The notes beneath the pieces are model-generated. The model ran no database searches, was not told the origin of the DNA, and saw only the letters and a program-made list of their open reading frames with translations. The translations under genes and the position numbers were made by a program. From positions 1 through 62,404 of the forward strand of contig JAAUQT010000008.1 in NCBI GenBank assembly GCA_012033495.1: a stretch of 62,404 nt of DNA, given 5' to 3'. Below are positions 35,547 through 44,113 of this stretch, piece after piece; position 1 is the first letter of the stretch, and each line of letters starts with the position of its first letter. This DNA comes from Cyanobacteria bacterium RM1_2_2 (GTDB lineage Bacteria; Cyanobacteriota; Cyanobacteriia; Elainellales; Elainellaceae).

Positions 35547-35732
35547 CTAGGGCGCGTCATCCATTCATGGTCAAATCATGGTCAAATCATGGTCAAATCA
35601 TGGTCAAATCATGGTCAAGTCATGGTCAACCGTTGACGGCATTCGTCTGGTCGGACCCGCCCTCAAAAATAGGCTAGGGATTGTCGCTCTGCCATCGTTA
35701 GGGTTTGAGCTGGAATGGATCACAGCCCCTAG
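35547..35732 (+). mobile_element. Non-autonomous inverted-repeat element, family 2, copy 2, with internal tandem repeat
   Basis: It starts CTAGGGCGCGTCATCCATTC and ends GGAATGGATCACAGCCCCTAG, 186 bases. Five to six tandem copies of an 11-base unit ATGGTCAAATC occupy 35567-35632, which explains why this copy is longer than copy 1. It ends five bases before the purB stop codon. Confidence 0.8.
35567..35632. repeat. 11-base tandem repeat inside family 2 copy 2
   Basis: ATGGTCAAATC is repeated four times exactly, then once as ATGGTCAAGTC and partially as ATGGTCAACC. The equivalent place in copy 4 has a 13-base unit. Confidence 0.85.
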
Positions 35733-35737
35733 CGTTC

Positions 35738-37033
35738 CTAAATATTCAGCCGTTGGTAAACCACATTCAAGTTTTTCAAATGGTGCTGAGGATCAAAGCA
35801 TTCCTCAACTTCTTCAGGTGAGAGATGTTCGTTGACGGTAACATTCTGGCAGATGAGAGCGTGAAAGTCTCCGTTCGGCTGATTCCAAGCTGTGTGGGCG
35901 CAAGCTTGCACGATGGCATAGGCGGCTTCGCGAGTCATGCCTTTATCAACCAGCTTCAACAAAACGCGCTGACTAAAGACCACGCCCCCATATAAATTCA
36001 TATTCCGCTGCATGTTCTCTGGATAGACCAACAGGTTCTTCACCAGATCGGTGGTTTCCACCAGCATAAAGTGAATCAGCGTGCAGCAGTCTGGGAACAT
36101 CATCCGTTCAACTGAACTGTGAGAAATGTCGCGTTCATGCCAAAGTGCCACATTCTCCAGCGCAGATATGGCATAGCCGCGAATAATCCGCGCTAATCCG
36201 GTCAGCCGCTCAGAGCGGATCGGGTTGCGTTTGTGGGGCATTGCTGACGAGCCTTTTTGCCCCTTCGAGAAGAACTCTTCCACCTCTAACACATCAGTGC
36301 GCTGCAAGTTGCGAATTTCAACTGCAAACCGTTCAATCGATGCAGCCAACAGCGCCACCGCCTGAATAAACTCTGCATGACGATCGCGGGAAATAACCTG
36401 AGTTGAAGCCGGATCAGCCGATAGCCCCAGCTTCTGGCAGGTCAACGCTTCGATCTGCGGATCAATGTTGGCATACGTCCCCACTGCGCCCGAAATTTTG
36501 CCGACCGCAATCCGCTGATGCAAATTACACAGCCGTTCCCGATGGCGTAGCACTTCCGCCAGCCAACCCGCCAGCTTAAAGCCAAACGTAATCGGCTCGG
36601 CGTGAATGCCATGCGAGCGACCGATCATTACCGTTTCGCGGTGCTGCTGTGCCTGATAGCGAATCGCCTGCACCAGATGTTCGACCTGTCCCAAAATCAC
36701 ATCCAAACTGGCAACTATTTGCAGCGATAGCGCCGTGTCGATCATGTCGGAACTGGTCATGCCGAGGTGAATGTAGCGCCCTGCCTCACCCACATATTCG
36801 TTGACATTCGTGAGAAACGCAATCACATCATGCTTCACTTCTTTTTCGATTTCCAGCACGCGCTGCGGGTCAAAATTTGCCTTCGCCTTGATTGTTTCTA
36901 CCGCCTCTGCTGGAATGTAGCCTAGCTCTGCCTGCGCTTCACAAACGGCAATTTCGACTTGCAGCCAGGTTTTCAGCTTATAGGTTTCTGTCCACAGTTC
37001 GCCCATTTCGGGCAGAGTATAACGTTCTATCAA
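35738..37033 (-). CDS. purB: Adenylosuccinate lyase
   Basis: PurB cleaves SAICAR to AICAR and adenylosuccinate to AMP in purine synthesis. The signature GSSAMPHKRNP is visible, with the catalytic-loop Ser, as are TSSDMIDTALSLQ and RSHGIHAEP with the catalytic His. A TTG start at 37033 gives 431 residues beginning (M)IERYTLPEMGELW, matching other family members. The frame extends to another TTG at 37060 without similarity. There is no ATG near either. It converges with cnfR. Confidence 0.93.
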   Translation of the reverse strand: MIERYTLPEMGELWTETYKLKTWLQVEIAVCEAQAELGYIPAEAVETIKAKANFDPQRVLEIEKEVKHDVIAFLTNVNEYVGEAGRYIHLGMTSSDMIDTALSLQIVASLDVILGQVEHLVQAIRYQAQQHRETVMIGRSHGIHAEPITFGFKLAGWLAEVLRHRERLCNLHQRIAVGKISGAVGTYANIDPQIEALTCQKLGLSADPASTQVISRDRHAEFIQAVALLAASIERFAVEIRNLQRTDVLEVEEFFSKGQKGSSAMPHKRNPIRSERLTGLARIIRGYAISALENVALWHERDISHSSVERMMFPDCCTLIHFMLVETTDLVKNLLVYPENMQRNMNLYGGVVFSQRVLLKLVDKGMTREAAYAIVQACAHTAWNQPNGDFHALICQNVTVNEHLSPEEVEECFDPQHHLKNLNVVYQRLNI

Positions 37034-37158
37034 GGCTCGTCTGTTAAATACAACCACCAATTGTACAACTCAACCGTCTGGATCGACCGGCCAAATTGAC
37101 CCTTGACTTTGACCTTAGGGCAAGGTGTTTACTCAAATCAGGACGTTGGAGGAGCGCC

Positions 37159-37983
37159 ATGTTACGAATCAGTGACTTTGCTCAGCTATGTCGAGTCTCA
37201 CCCAAAGCCCTGCGACTCTACGATCGGTTGAACCTACTTAAGCCCATTGCCACCGATCCAGAGACGGGCTACCGCTATTACTCTGCGACACAACTCTCGC
37301 GGCTCAATCGCATTTTGGTCTTAAAAGATCTGGGTTTCTCGTTAGAACAAATCGGGCAACTGTTGGATGAACACCTCGCAGTTGAAACCATCCGCACATT
37401 GTTGCAGTTGAAGCAAACCGAAATTCAGCAGCGGCTCTTAGCCGATCAAGACCGCTTGATGCGCGTCGAAAATCAACTCCAGCAACTGGAAGAGGGCAAA
37501 ATGCCAAACTATGATGTCGTACTCAAATCAGCAGAATCACAGCTTGTTGCCGCCACAACAGGTGTGATTCCCAACTACGAAGACTGTGGCCCGATCTTCG
37601 ATCGGTTGTTTGATCAAGCTTATGAACATGTGGCACGACAAGGTATCAAGCGTGTTGGAGCAGGTATTGCGCTCTATCACGACACTAAACTGCGCGACCA
37701 GAACATTCCCGTAGAAGCAGCGGCTCCCATTTATGAGCCAATTCCCAACAGCGATGCCGTCTGGGTCTACGAGTTACCCAGTGTCGAAACGATGGCATGT
37801 GTCGTGCATCACGGCACCTTCGCAACGCTAGGGCAGGCATATAATGCTTTGCTGGAATGGATCGAACGTAACCACTATCAAATTGTTGGGGCAACGCGAG
37901 AGGTCTATTTGCAATACGAACGAGGGGGCGACGCAACGCAGTATGTCACCGAAGTACAGGTTCCAGTTGAGAAAGCAAAATAG
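37159..37983 (+). CDS. MerR family transcriptional regulator with GyrI-like effector domain
   Basis: A 274-residue regulator. The N-terminal MerR helix-turn-helix covers MLRISDFAQLCRVSPKALRLYDRLNLLKP, followed by a dimerisation coiled coil (about 75-113). The C-terminal half (about 118-270) is a GyrI-like small-molecule-binding domain, as in BmrR/BltR multidrug sensors. A GGAGG ribosome site precedes the ATG at 37159. The VOC gene starts 11 bases after its stop and is probably cotranscribed and perhaps controlled by it. Confidence 0.88.
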   Translation: MLRISDFAQLCRVSPKALRLYDRLNLLKPIATDPETGYRYYSATQLSRLNRILVLKDLGFSLEQIGQLLDEHLAVETIRTLLQLKQTEIQQRLLADQDRLMRVENQLQQLEEGKMPNYDVVLKSAESQLVAATTGVIPNYEDCGPIFDRLFDQAYEHVARQGIKRVGAGIALYHDTKLRDQNIPVEAAAPIYEPIPNSDAVWVYELPSVETMACVVHHGTFATLGQAYNALLEWIERNHYQIVGATREVYLQYERGGDATQYVTEVQVPVEKAK

Positions 37984-37994
37984 GAGCAAACTGA

Positions 37995-38408
37995 ATGAAG
38001 CTGCAAGAAATTTATCCAATTATTGTTACTGACAAGCTGCCAGAATGCCGCGACTTTTACTGTAGCTGGTTTGGTTTCCAAATACTGTTTGAGGCATCCT
38101 GGTTTGTTTATCTTGCATCAGCAGATCAGCCACCGAAGTCTATTGCGTTTATGTCTAGCGATCATCCTTCCCAACCGCCGGGAGCCGATCTGTTCACTGG
38201 CAAGGGCTTGTTTCTGACGTTTCAGGTAGAAGATGCCGCTGCCGAATTTGCGCGACTCCAACAGGCTGGACTCGCGTTAGCCTACCCGCTCCACGACGAG
38301 CCTTGGGGACAGCGACGATTTGGGCTGCTCGATCCGGCGGGTTTATGGATCGATGTCGTCCAGCAAATCGATCCGGTTCCTGACTACTGGCAGCCCTACC
38401 TGATATAG
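37995..38408 (+). CDS. VOC family (glyoxalase/bleomycin-resistance fold) protein
   Basis: A 137-residue protein with two beta-alpha-beta-beta-beta modules. YPIIVTDKLPECRDFYCSWFGF opens it, and DPAGLWIDVVQ is the second metal-site strand. It lies directly behind a MerR drug-sensor-like regulator, which suggests a role in small-molecule resistance. Substrate is unknown. Confidence 0.85.
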   Translation: MKLQEIYPIIVTDKLPECRDFYCSWFGFQILFEASWFVYLASADQPPKSIAFMSSDHPSQPPGADLFTGKGLFLTFQVEDAAAEFARLQQAGLALAYPLHDEPWGQRRFGLLDPAGLWIDVVQQIDPVPDYWQPYLI

Positions 38409-38410
38409 GA

Positions 38411-39055
38411 CTACGCCACCCGCTGCGCAATCACCGCATAAAACGGATCACCTCCTGACATCCCAAACATTTGCAGGAAGCTAGGCACAGACCCCGGACG
38501 GACAATCACTTCTGGTTGACTAAATCCAGGAATTGCCTTGAAGTAGCTTTTCACCAACTCAACCCGCTCTGCCTCAGAGCTATCGCGCCAAGCTTGAATC
38601 GCTTTTTGGTAGAACATCCGGTTTGAGAAGCTAACAATCGCAATTCCACCTGGTTTGAGAATTCGATAAATCTCAGCAAAAACGGCTTCTGGAAGCTGCA
38701 AATACTGCACCGAAACAGTATTCAACACCGCATCAAACGACTGATCCGGCAAGGGCAAAAGCTGTTTTTGGTTCAGGTTTTGCACAAAGTAGTGGTTCAA
38801 GCGCGGGTTGCGAGCCAACTCTTCCTCATTCATGCCGTGCCCTTCCACGTGCTCAAATTCCATATCGGGCAGATGGGAAACCCAGCTACTCATCAGGTCA
38901 AAAATGCGCGTGTGGGGCTGGAGGCGCTCCTGATATAGATCGGTCAACTTCTGGATAAACGAATCGTCAACATGGTTAACAAACCGTGGAAAGCTGTAGA
39001 ACTGGTTGTCGTCAGATTCATCGAGCTTGGTGCGCTGAGGCGGTTGGAGTAACAT
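38411..39055 (-). CDS. SAM-dependent methyltransferase, class I
   Basis: A 214-residue protein with a variant glycine motif (RIFDLMSSWVSHLPD, where DxGxG is DLMSS), then LPLPDQSFDAVLNTVSVQYL as motif II and EIYRILKPGGIAIVSFSNRM as motif III. A cyanobacterial and plant subgroup with the DLMSSW variant exists. The substrate is unknown. It converges with the VOC gene with two bases between stops. Confidence 0.82.
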   Translation of the reverse strand: MLLQPPQRTKLDESDDNQFYSFPRFVNHVDDSFIQKLTDLYQERLQPHTRIFDLMSSWVSHLPDMEFEHVEGHGMNEEELARNPRLNHYFVQNLNQKQLLPLPDQSFDAVLNTVSVQYLQLPEAVFAEIYRILKPGGIAIVSFSNRMFYQKAIQAWRDSSEAERVELVKSYFKAIPGFSQPEVIVRPGSVPSFLQMFGMSGGDPFYAVIAQRVA

Positions 39056-39307
39056 AAGGCAAATTTAAGCGGCAAATTCAATCGGGACATACCTCTTAGT
39101 TTAAAGAAAAGTTGCGAAAGATTAAGCAGCCCTCAATTGCAATTCACTACTCGCTATCCCGACTCATTAGAAACTTTAGGTATTCCTAGGGGCTGTCATC
39201 CAATTCCAGCTAAAACCCTGACCATGGCAAGGCGACAGTCCCTCGCCTGTTGGAATGAGCGCGACCGGCTGATGCTGCAAGCGTTTGACCCTGAATGATG
39301 ACGCGCC
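39056..39307. other. Intergenic region upstream of the methyltransferase, containing family 2 copy 3
   Basis: 252 bases. The right half is the mobile element at 39186-39311. The left half holds the methyltransferase leader. Confidence 0.5.
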
Positions 39308-39311
39308 CTAG
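39186..39311 (-). mobile_element. Non-autonomous inverted-repeat element, family 2, copy 3
   Basis: It starts CTAGGGGCTGTCATCCAATT and ends GATGACGCGCCCTAG, 126 bases, in the opposite orientation to copies 1 and 2. The last bases overlap the hisZ stop codon (39308-39310), so the terminal TAG of the element serves as the hisZ stop. Confidence 0.8.
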
Positions 39312-40531
39312 GGCAACAAAACTTCGATTTCAGCTTTGCCGAGGGCATCAACCCAAACAATCTGCTTGAGCTTACGGCGTTGGGCATCGTGGCGGATTTC
39401 TTCTGGGGTCGGTCGATCGCCTAGTTCAACTTCAACCCGTACCAGAGCATCCGACTGACGCAACATTTGAGCATGGGCAAATGCCGCAGTGTAGGCATCT
39501 GGATCGGTTGGAACCACGAGCCAATCGCTGGCGGGTGTTTGAGCCGGTAAGCAACCCATCGGCAGCAACGTCTGATGCAACGCTTCGATGTTAAGCACAA
39601 AGCCGATGCCGGGCTGACTTTCTCCCTGGGGATGGTATAGCCCTAAAAGCTGGTCATAGCGGCCGCCCTGCCCCAATACTTGCTGCCCTGAAGCACTAAC
39701 TGCTTCAAAGACAATGCCTGTATAGTAATCAAACGTTTGAACCAGACTTAAATCTAGAATGAGCCTCGGAGCATCAGCCGACAGAAACTGGGTGGCTGAC
39801 AGTAAATCAATCAACGACTTCAGTCGATTCACCGTCGCTCGCTGCTCATCTTCTAGCTCGAAGCCACTGACTCGCTGCAACACGTCCATCGGCTGTCCGC
39901 GCAGATCGAGCAGCAGCAAGGCGCGCTGTTGTTGCTCAGCAGAAAGCGGCAAAGCTTCTAAGCCAATGCGGTCGAGGTGAGCAATTGCCTGCCGGACGGC
40001 CGGACGCAGCGCGACTGGAAACACCGAGAGCAACGATTGAGTTAAGCCGGCTTCGCCCAGAATAATGGCGCTATCATTCAGCCCTAACTTGTGCAAACCT
40101 TCCAGCAGCAACAGCAAAACTTCGGCATCTGCCGCTACGCTGCCTGCCCCAATTAGCTCGACGCCTGCCTGATAAAACTCGTGTTGACGGGTGCTGCCAT
40201 GCTCTGCCTGACGAAACACATTAGCATTGTAGTAAAGCCGCTGTGGGTAAGGTACGCCTGCCAGACGGGTGACGGCTGCTCGCGCAATCGATGCAGTTAA
40301 TTCGGGTCGCAGCCCCAAAAAATCGCCGTCTCGATCTTGAAGTTGAATTACAGTCGCCGGTTCAATCGCGCCACCTGCCATCAGCGTATCCAAACGTTCC
40401 AACGTGGGCGTGATGATGCGGTGATAGCCCCACCGATGAAAAACCTGCTGGAGCCGATCCTCAATCCAGCGCTTTTGAGCCACATCTAGCGGAAATAAAT
40501 CTCTTGCCCCAATCGGCGGTTGATAAACCAT
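39308..40531 (-). CDS. hisZ: ATP phosphoribosyltransferase regulatory subunit
   Basis: HisZ is a class II aminoacyl-tRNA-synthetase-like protein that allows the short HisG to work in the first step of histidine synthesis. The 407-residue sequence starts MVYQPPIGARDLFPLDVAQK. It has motif 2 (LRPELTASIARAA) and YYTGIVFEAVSASGQQVLGQGGRYDQLLGLY. It lacks full HisRS C-terminal features, consistent with HisZ rather than HisRS. The ATG overlaps the stop of the J-domain gene (TAATG). The stop lies in family 2 copy 3. Confidence 0.92.
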   Translation of the reverse strand: MVYQPPIGARDLFPLDVAQKRWIEDRLQQVFHRWGYHRIITPTLERLDTLMAGGAIEPATVIQLQDRDGDFLGLRPELTASIARAAVTRLAGVPYPQRLYYNANVFRQAEHGSTRQHEFYQAGVELIGAGSVAADAEVLLLLLEGLHKLGLNDSAIILGEAGLTQSLLSVFPVALRPAVRQAIAHLDRIGLEALPLSAEQQQRALLLLDLRGQPMDVLQRVSGFELEDEQRATVNRLKSLIDLLSATQFLSADAPRLILDLSLVQTFDYYTGIVFEAVSASGQQVLGQGGRYDQLLGLYHPQGESQPGIGFVLNIEALHQTLLPMGCLPAQTPASDWLVVPTDPDAYTAAFAHAQMLRQSDALVRVEVELGDRPTPEEIRHDAQRRKLKQIVWVDALGKAEIEVLLP

Positions 40532-41520
40532 TATTTTTTCTTGCCGCCAAACAGCCCAAACAAACCACCACCATTCCCTTGCGTATCTGATTTGCTGCCC
40601 TTAGAGCTAGGTTTGCTGCCCTTCGGATCGGGTTTGCCAGCAGTCGATTTGGCGCTTGGCCCTTCTATTCTGCGTTTACCTTCCAAGGCTACCTCATCTT
40701 GGGGGTTCAACTCCAATGCTTTGTTGAAATGAATTCTTGCCATAGTCGCCTGATTCGTTTTGAGATAGATCACCCCTAAACGGCTGTGGCAAACGCTGTT
40801 GGTTGGGTCAATTTTGAGCGCATCTCGCAGTTCTAGGATGGAGCGAGGATAGTCTTGCTTCATTTCAAATTCTTGGGAGCGGCGCAAATAAGCCGACACC
40901 AGGGCTTCACGAGAGGGTGGAGGTGCGGGGGTAGGTGCTGCCCCCTGGCGAGAACGAGGAGGCGCGGCAGGGTTAGGAACCGAGTTAGACGCTGAGGCGG
41001 AAGTCGGAGCCGGTTTGCGCATTTGCCCGACCGTTTCGCCGCGTCCCTCCTTCCGCATTAGATAAACCAGGTTTAATTCACTGATTTGCCCGGTCACTTC
41101 CAGCGCTTGCCCTAGCTGCTGATATTGCTTTTCAGCGAGTTCTCTCAAAGTGGCTTTGTAGGCAGTTTCAAGGTCTGAAGCAGAAGCAACTCGCCGGGCA
41201 GAATCACTGGTTAGCACGACCGTATCTTGCTGTTTGAGCGCCTGTTGACCTTTGAGCCGCAGCAGCACGCAGTATTCAGCGTAGTTTTTTTCTTGCGAGA
41301 GTTTCTCGTAAGCCGGATTCACCAGCTTCGACAAAAACTCAGCCGCCCGCTGTCGGTCAAGGTCATCGCTTGCCATACCGCTGTCGGGGTGGAGCCGTCG
41401 AGCGATGGCTAAGTAGCGCTTCCGAATATCTTTTGGCTCGGCATCAACCGGGACGCCAAGAATCGCATGATAGTCTGTGAAGTCTAGATTAAATAGCCCT
41501 TGTTCAATCTTTAACGACAT
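40531..41520 (-). CDS. J-domain protein with TPR repeats
   Basis: A 329-residue protein with a J-domain near residues 15-85, containing the HPD tripeptide needed to stimulate Hsp70 (RRLHPDSG). A Pro/Ala/Ser linker (about 180-205) and TPR units (about 208-280) follow. The tail is Lys/Gly/Ser-rich. It is upstream of hisZ with a one-base overlap, so translation is coupled. Its DnaK partner and clients are unknown. Confidence 0.86.
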   Translation of the reverse strand: MSLKIEQGLFNLDFTDYHAILGVPVDAEPKDIRKRYLAIARRLHPDSGMASDDLDRQRAAEFLSKLVNPAYEKLSQEKNYAEYCVLLRLKGQQALKQQDTVVLTSDSARRVASASDLETAYKATLRELAEKQYQQLGQALEVTGQISELNLVYLMRKEGRGETVGQMRKPAPTSASASNSVPNPAAPPRSRQGAAPTPAPPPSREALVSAYLRRSQEFEMKQDYPRSILELRDALKIDPTNSVCHSRLGVIYLKTNQATMARIHFNKALELNPQDEVALEGKRRIEGPSAKSTAGKPDPKGSKPSSKGSKSDTQGNGGGLFGLFGGKKK

Positions 41521-41609
41521 GCTGCTTTATCCCACACGTCCCTGGATCTGAGGTTCCCTTTAGTGTACTTTGCCTCACCCCAAAATAGGCCTGAGAGATT
41601 CATCTCGAT

Positions 41610-42416
41610 CTAGCTAAGCAAATAATTTGCGGGCAAAGGTTTAACTTGCAGCAGGGTTTGGCTGAGGGCAGCGTGAATCCGAGCATTTGTTGCCAAAATT
41701 CGCCCCGACTCAATCACAAACGGGCTTTGATCGTAAGCCGTCACCCAACCTCCTGCCTCTTCGACGATCACCACCCCAGCGGCAATATCCCACTGTGACA
41801 GCCCACGCTCCCAATATCCATCGAGCCGCCCGCAAGCCACATAGCATAAGTCCAGAGCCGCAGAACCGCCACGCCGCACGCCCTGCGTTAAGTGAGTCAG
41901 GGTGCAAAATTCGGCGTAATTATTATCGGCAGTTTCATGGCGGTCGTAGGCAAAGCCCGTAACCAGCAAACTTTGCTGCAACTCAGCAGTGCGGGAAACT
42001 TGGATCGGCTGACGATTCAACGTGGCGCCCATTCCCTTCGCGGCTCGAAATAGCTCTTGCAGAAACGGTGCAAACACCACCCCTACCTGCGGAATACCAT
42101 CCATCAACAGCCCAATGGAAACTGCGTAAAACGGATATTGATGGGCGTAGTTGGTTGTGCCATCCAATGGATCAATCGCCCACAGAAATTCGCTTTGGGC
42201 TGCGCCAACCTGCCCAGACTCCTCCGCCAAAATGCCATGATCGGGAAAGTGTCGCCGAATCACTTCCACAATAGCGACCTCAGCCGCTTTATCTGCTGCC
42301 GTGACCAAATCTCCCGGACGCCCTTTCTCCTGCGCTTCCACTTGCCCCGCATAGGACTGTAGGATGGCTCCGCCAGTCAACGCAGCCTCTGTGGCCACAT
42401 CTAAAAATTGCAGCAT
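41610..42416 (-). CDS. Inositol monophosphatase family protein
   Basis: A 268-residue Mg-dependent phosphatase. The family motifs are LAEESG, WAIDPLDGTTNYAHQYPFY (metal ligands) and WDIAAGVVIVEEAGG. The ATG at 42416 gives MLQFLDVATEAALTGG, the usual start, two bases after the ferredoxin stop; an ATG at 42428 within the ferredoxin gene is less likely. Substrates in cyanobacteria may include inositol phosphate, fructose bisphosphate or PAP. Confidence 0.9.
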   Translation of the reverse strand: MLQFLDVATEAALTGGAILQSYAGQVEAQEKGRPGDLVTAADKAAEVAIVEVIRRHFPDHGILAEESGQVGAAQSEFLWAIDPLDGTTNYAHQYPFYAVSIGLLMDGIPQVGVVFAPFLQELFRAAKGMGATLNRQPIQVSRTAELQQSLLVTGFAYDRHETADNNYAEFCTLTHLTQGVRRGGSAALDLCYVACGRLDGYWERGLSQWDIAAGVVIVEEAGGWVTAYDQSPFVIESGRILATNARIHAALSQTLLQVKPLPANYLLS

Positions 42417-42417
42417 C

Positions 42418-42786
42418 CTACTCTTCATCTAACGGCAGCCCTTTCCGCACTTTGCCTTTCCCAAAATGCCGTCCAAATTGCAGTTCATACACTTCGTCTT
42501 CGTCTTGGGTTTCCACCTCTAAATCAGAGCAGGCATGGCTAACGCAAAGCAGGGCGTAGCCATCTTCACGCAGTTTGGGTGAAAGTCCCATGGCTTCCGG
42601 CTGGTCGATTGTGCCAGAGCGAACCCGGACGGCGCAGGTGGTGCAGGCTCCGTTACGGCAAGCAAACGGCAACTCAACCCCTTGACTTTCGGCCGCCATT
42701 AAAACGTAGCGATCCGTTGCCACCCGTACCGTATGATGCGTGTTCTTTTGCCGATTGTAGATTTGAACCGTATAAACCTCTGTCAT
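42418..42786 (-). CDS. [2Fe-2S] ferredoxin with C-terminal extension
   Basis: A 122-residue plant-type ferredoxin. Cluster ligands are Cys43, Cys48, Cys51 and Cys81 (CRNGACTTC, then LLCVS). It is about 25 residues longer than PetF, with a C-terminal QFGRHFGKGKVRKG tail. It therefore belongs to a minor ferredoxin group, not the main photosynthetic one. An inositol phosphatase follows directly, probably cotranscribed. Confidence 0.9.
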   Translation of the reverse strand: MTEVYTVQIYNRQKNTHHTVRVATDRYVLMAAESQGVELPFACRNGACTTCAVRVRSGTIDQPEAMGLSPKLREDGYALLCVSHACSDLEVETQDEDEVYELQFGRHFGKGKVRKGLPLDEE

Positions 42787-43509
42787 TCTGTCTCTTAACC
42801 TAATGTCTTTTCTGTGACATATCCAGGACAACTGCCTACCCGACGCTGAGCTAGGCTACAGGGCGAGCTTCCAGCCCCTTGGCTACTCGGTTCATTGGCT
42901 TGGTACTCCAGTCGCCTCCACGAGCTTTGTTTAGACTCCACATGACGCCCCACCGCAGAGTATATGAGTTTTTTGTTTTGCCACATTTCCAGACTCAGTG
43001 CTGTTGTCTCTCAAGGAGTGTCTACTGTCTGATGGCTGTCCCCAATCTCCCTTGCGGGCAGCGTTTCAGCCGTTTGGCGTCATCTAGATTATAACCTGAA
43101 ACCCAGTCTACTGTTGTGTCTGAGGCCTATCTTCATGCCTCAATCAAGCTGTTCCTTCTCTACGAGACGCGATGCGAACGAGCGCTGTCCCCCTGCCTTG
43201 CCTACGGCATTGGTCAGGGAACGCGCTTTCACTCACGCGCCTCTGCCAAGCGACGCTGACCTTTCAGGTACAGCGCGGGGCTTCCCGTCTAGGAGCTAAA
43301 TCTAGAAAACAGATTAAATCACCTGCATTTTTACGCAGAGTCAGGCCAAAACACAAAAGCAGTCTCCCCCTTTGCCTTCTGCCTCCCAACCCATAATAAT
43401 GGCTCCAAGGACATTCCTCAGCAATTTTTAAAGACTCTCTTTTCAGAGGTGACGTTCTTCTGCTAGGATGATGGGTCTGTGGAAGACTAAGCCACGGCAC
43501 GGTACTTCT
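42787..43509. other. Long intergenic region before tRNA-Ser
   Basis: 723 bases. The part at 43165-43300 contains GAGACGCGATGCGAACGAGCG and GTACAGCGCGGGGCTTCCCG, pieces typical of scattered cyanobacterial repeats. The rest, including 42840-42960, shows no recognisable gene; one frame looks faintly like a transposase tail but is too short to support. Confidence 0.45.
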
Positions 43510-43596
43510 GGAGAGATGGCCGAGTGGTTGAAGGCGCAGCACTGGAAATGCTGTTTACTCGTAAGGGTAACCAGGGTTCGAATCCCTGTCTCTCCG
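43510..43596 (+). tRNA. tRNA-Ser (anticodon GGA)
   Basis: An 87-base class II tRNA. The acceptor stem GGAGAGA pairs with TCTCTCC, with discriminator G. The anticodon stem-loop GCACTGGAAATGC presents GGA, which reads UCC and UCU. A long variable arm (TGTTTACTCGTAAGGGTAAC region) and the T arm CAGGGTTCGAATCCCTG follow. CCA is not encoded. Confidence 0.95.
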
Positions 43597-44113
43597 TTCT
43601 AAAACCTAGATTTGTAAACTCGTCCCGCCGCAAGCACCAGGGTATTTCGGTTCCCATGGGTCGAATACGAGTGCCCCAAGGGGTGGGAAATCTAACCCAA
43701 AATAAATTGAATGGAAATCTTCAAGCAGAATGCAGACAAAGTAGATACGCCTCTAACTCCCTACTTGCTAGGGAAACTAATTGAATTCAGCCTGACTCTA
43801 TTTTGAGAGGTTGCCTGCTGCTGTCTCATTCCTCAATTTATACCATTTTGGATTTTGGAAGCTTGACGCAGCAATCGTTTCAGTCTGCGAATTACCGCAT
43901 TCTCTGTTTAAATGGTATTGGGTAGATGAACAGCAGGCAGGCAGCATCATAGCTTTGCAACAGAGGGTGAGGCAGCAAAGTTCTAGGTATCTTCTGTTTT
44001 TCCCCCTCGAATATGAATAACTTGGGTTAGGTTGTAGTAATCAGATCATGGATGGGTTTGTCTAGATTAAAAGTCTATGTTTCGTAGCAAGCGTGATATG
44101 GCAGGTAGAATGT
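43597..44113. other. Intergenic region after tRNA-Ser
   Basis: 517 bases between the tRNA and the antiporter stop. It includes the small inverted-repeat element at 43840-43918. A short frame at 43811-44020 runs across that element and is not regarded as a gene. No tRNA-derived attachment repeat was found. Confidence 0.45.
43840..43918 (+). repeat. Small inverted-repeat element, family 1, copy b
   Basis: It begins ATACCATTTTGGATTTTGGA and ends TGTTTAAATGGTAT; ATACCATTT and AAATGGTAT are exact inverted repeats. It is 79 bases. The core CAGTCTGCGAATTACCGCAT closely matches copy a at 89-190. Confidence 0.65.

Larger units (their letters stand above)
35357..35737. other. Intergenic region filled by two mobile elements
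   Basis: The whole 381-base gap between the cnfR and purB stops consists of element B of family 3 (35361-35538) and copy 2 of family 2 (35547-35732), which abut. Five bases separate the second element from the purB stop. Confidence 0.75.

Noticed and set aside
35567..35632. Regular short repeats resembling a CRISPR array
   Set aside because: The 11-base units are contiguous with no spacers and lie inside a miniature mobile element.
42840..42990. A transposase or TnpB remnant upstream of the ferredoxin gene
   Set aside because: One short minus-strand frame looked faintly like a transposase tail, but no catalytic motif or defined end is present.
43510..43920. An integration site at tRNA-Ser
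   Set aside because: No direct repeat of the tRNA 3' end was found downstream and no integrase is nearby.
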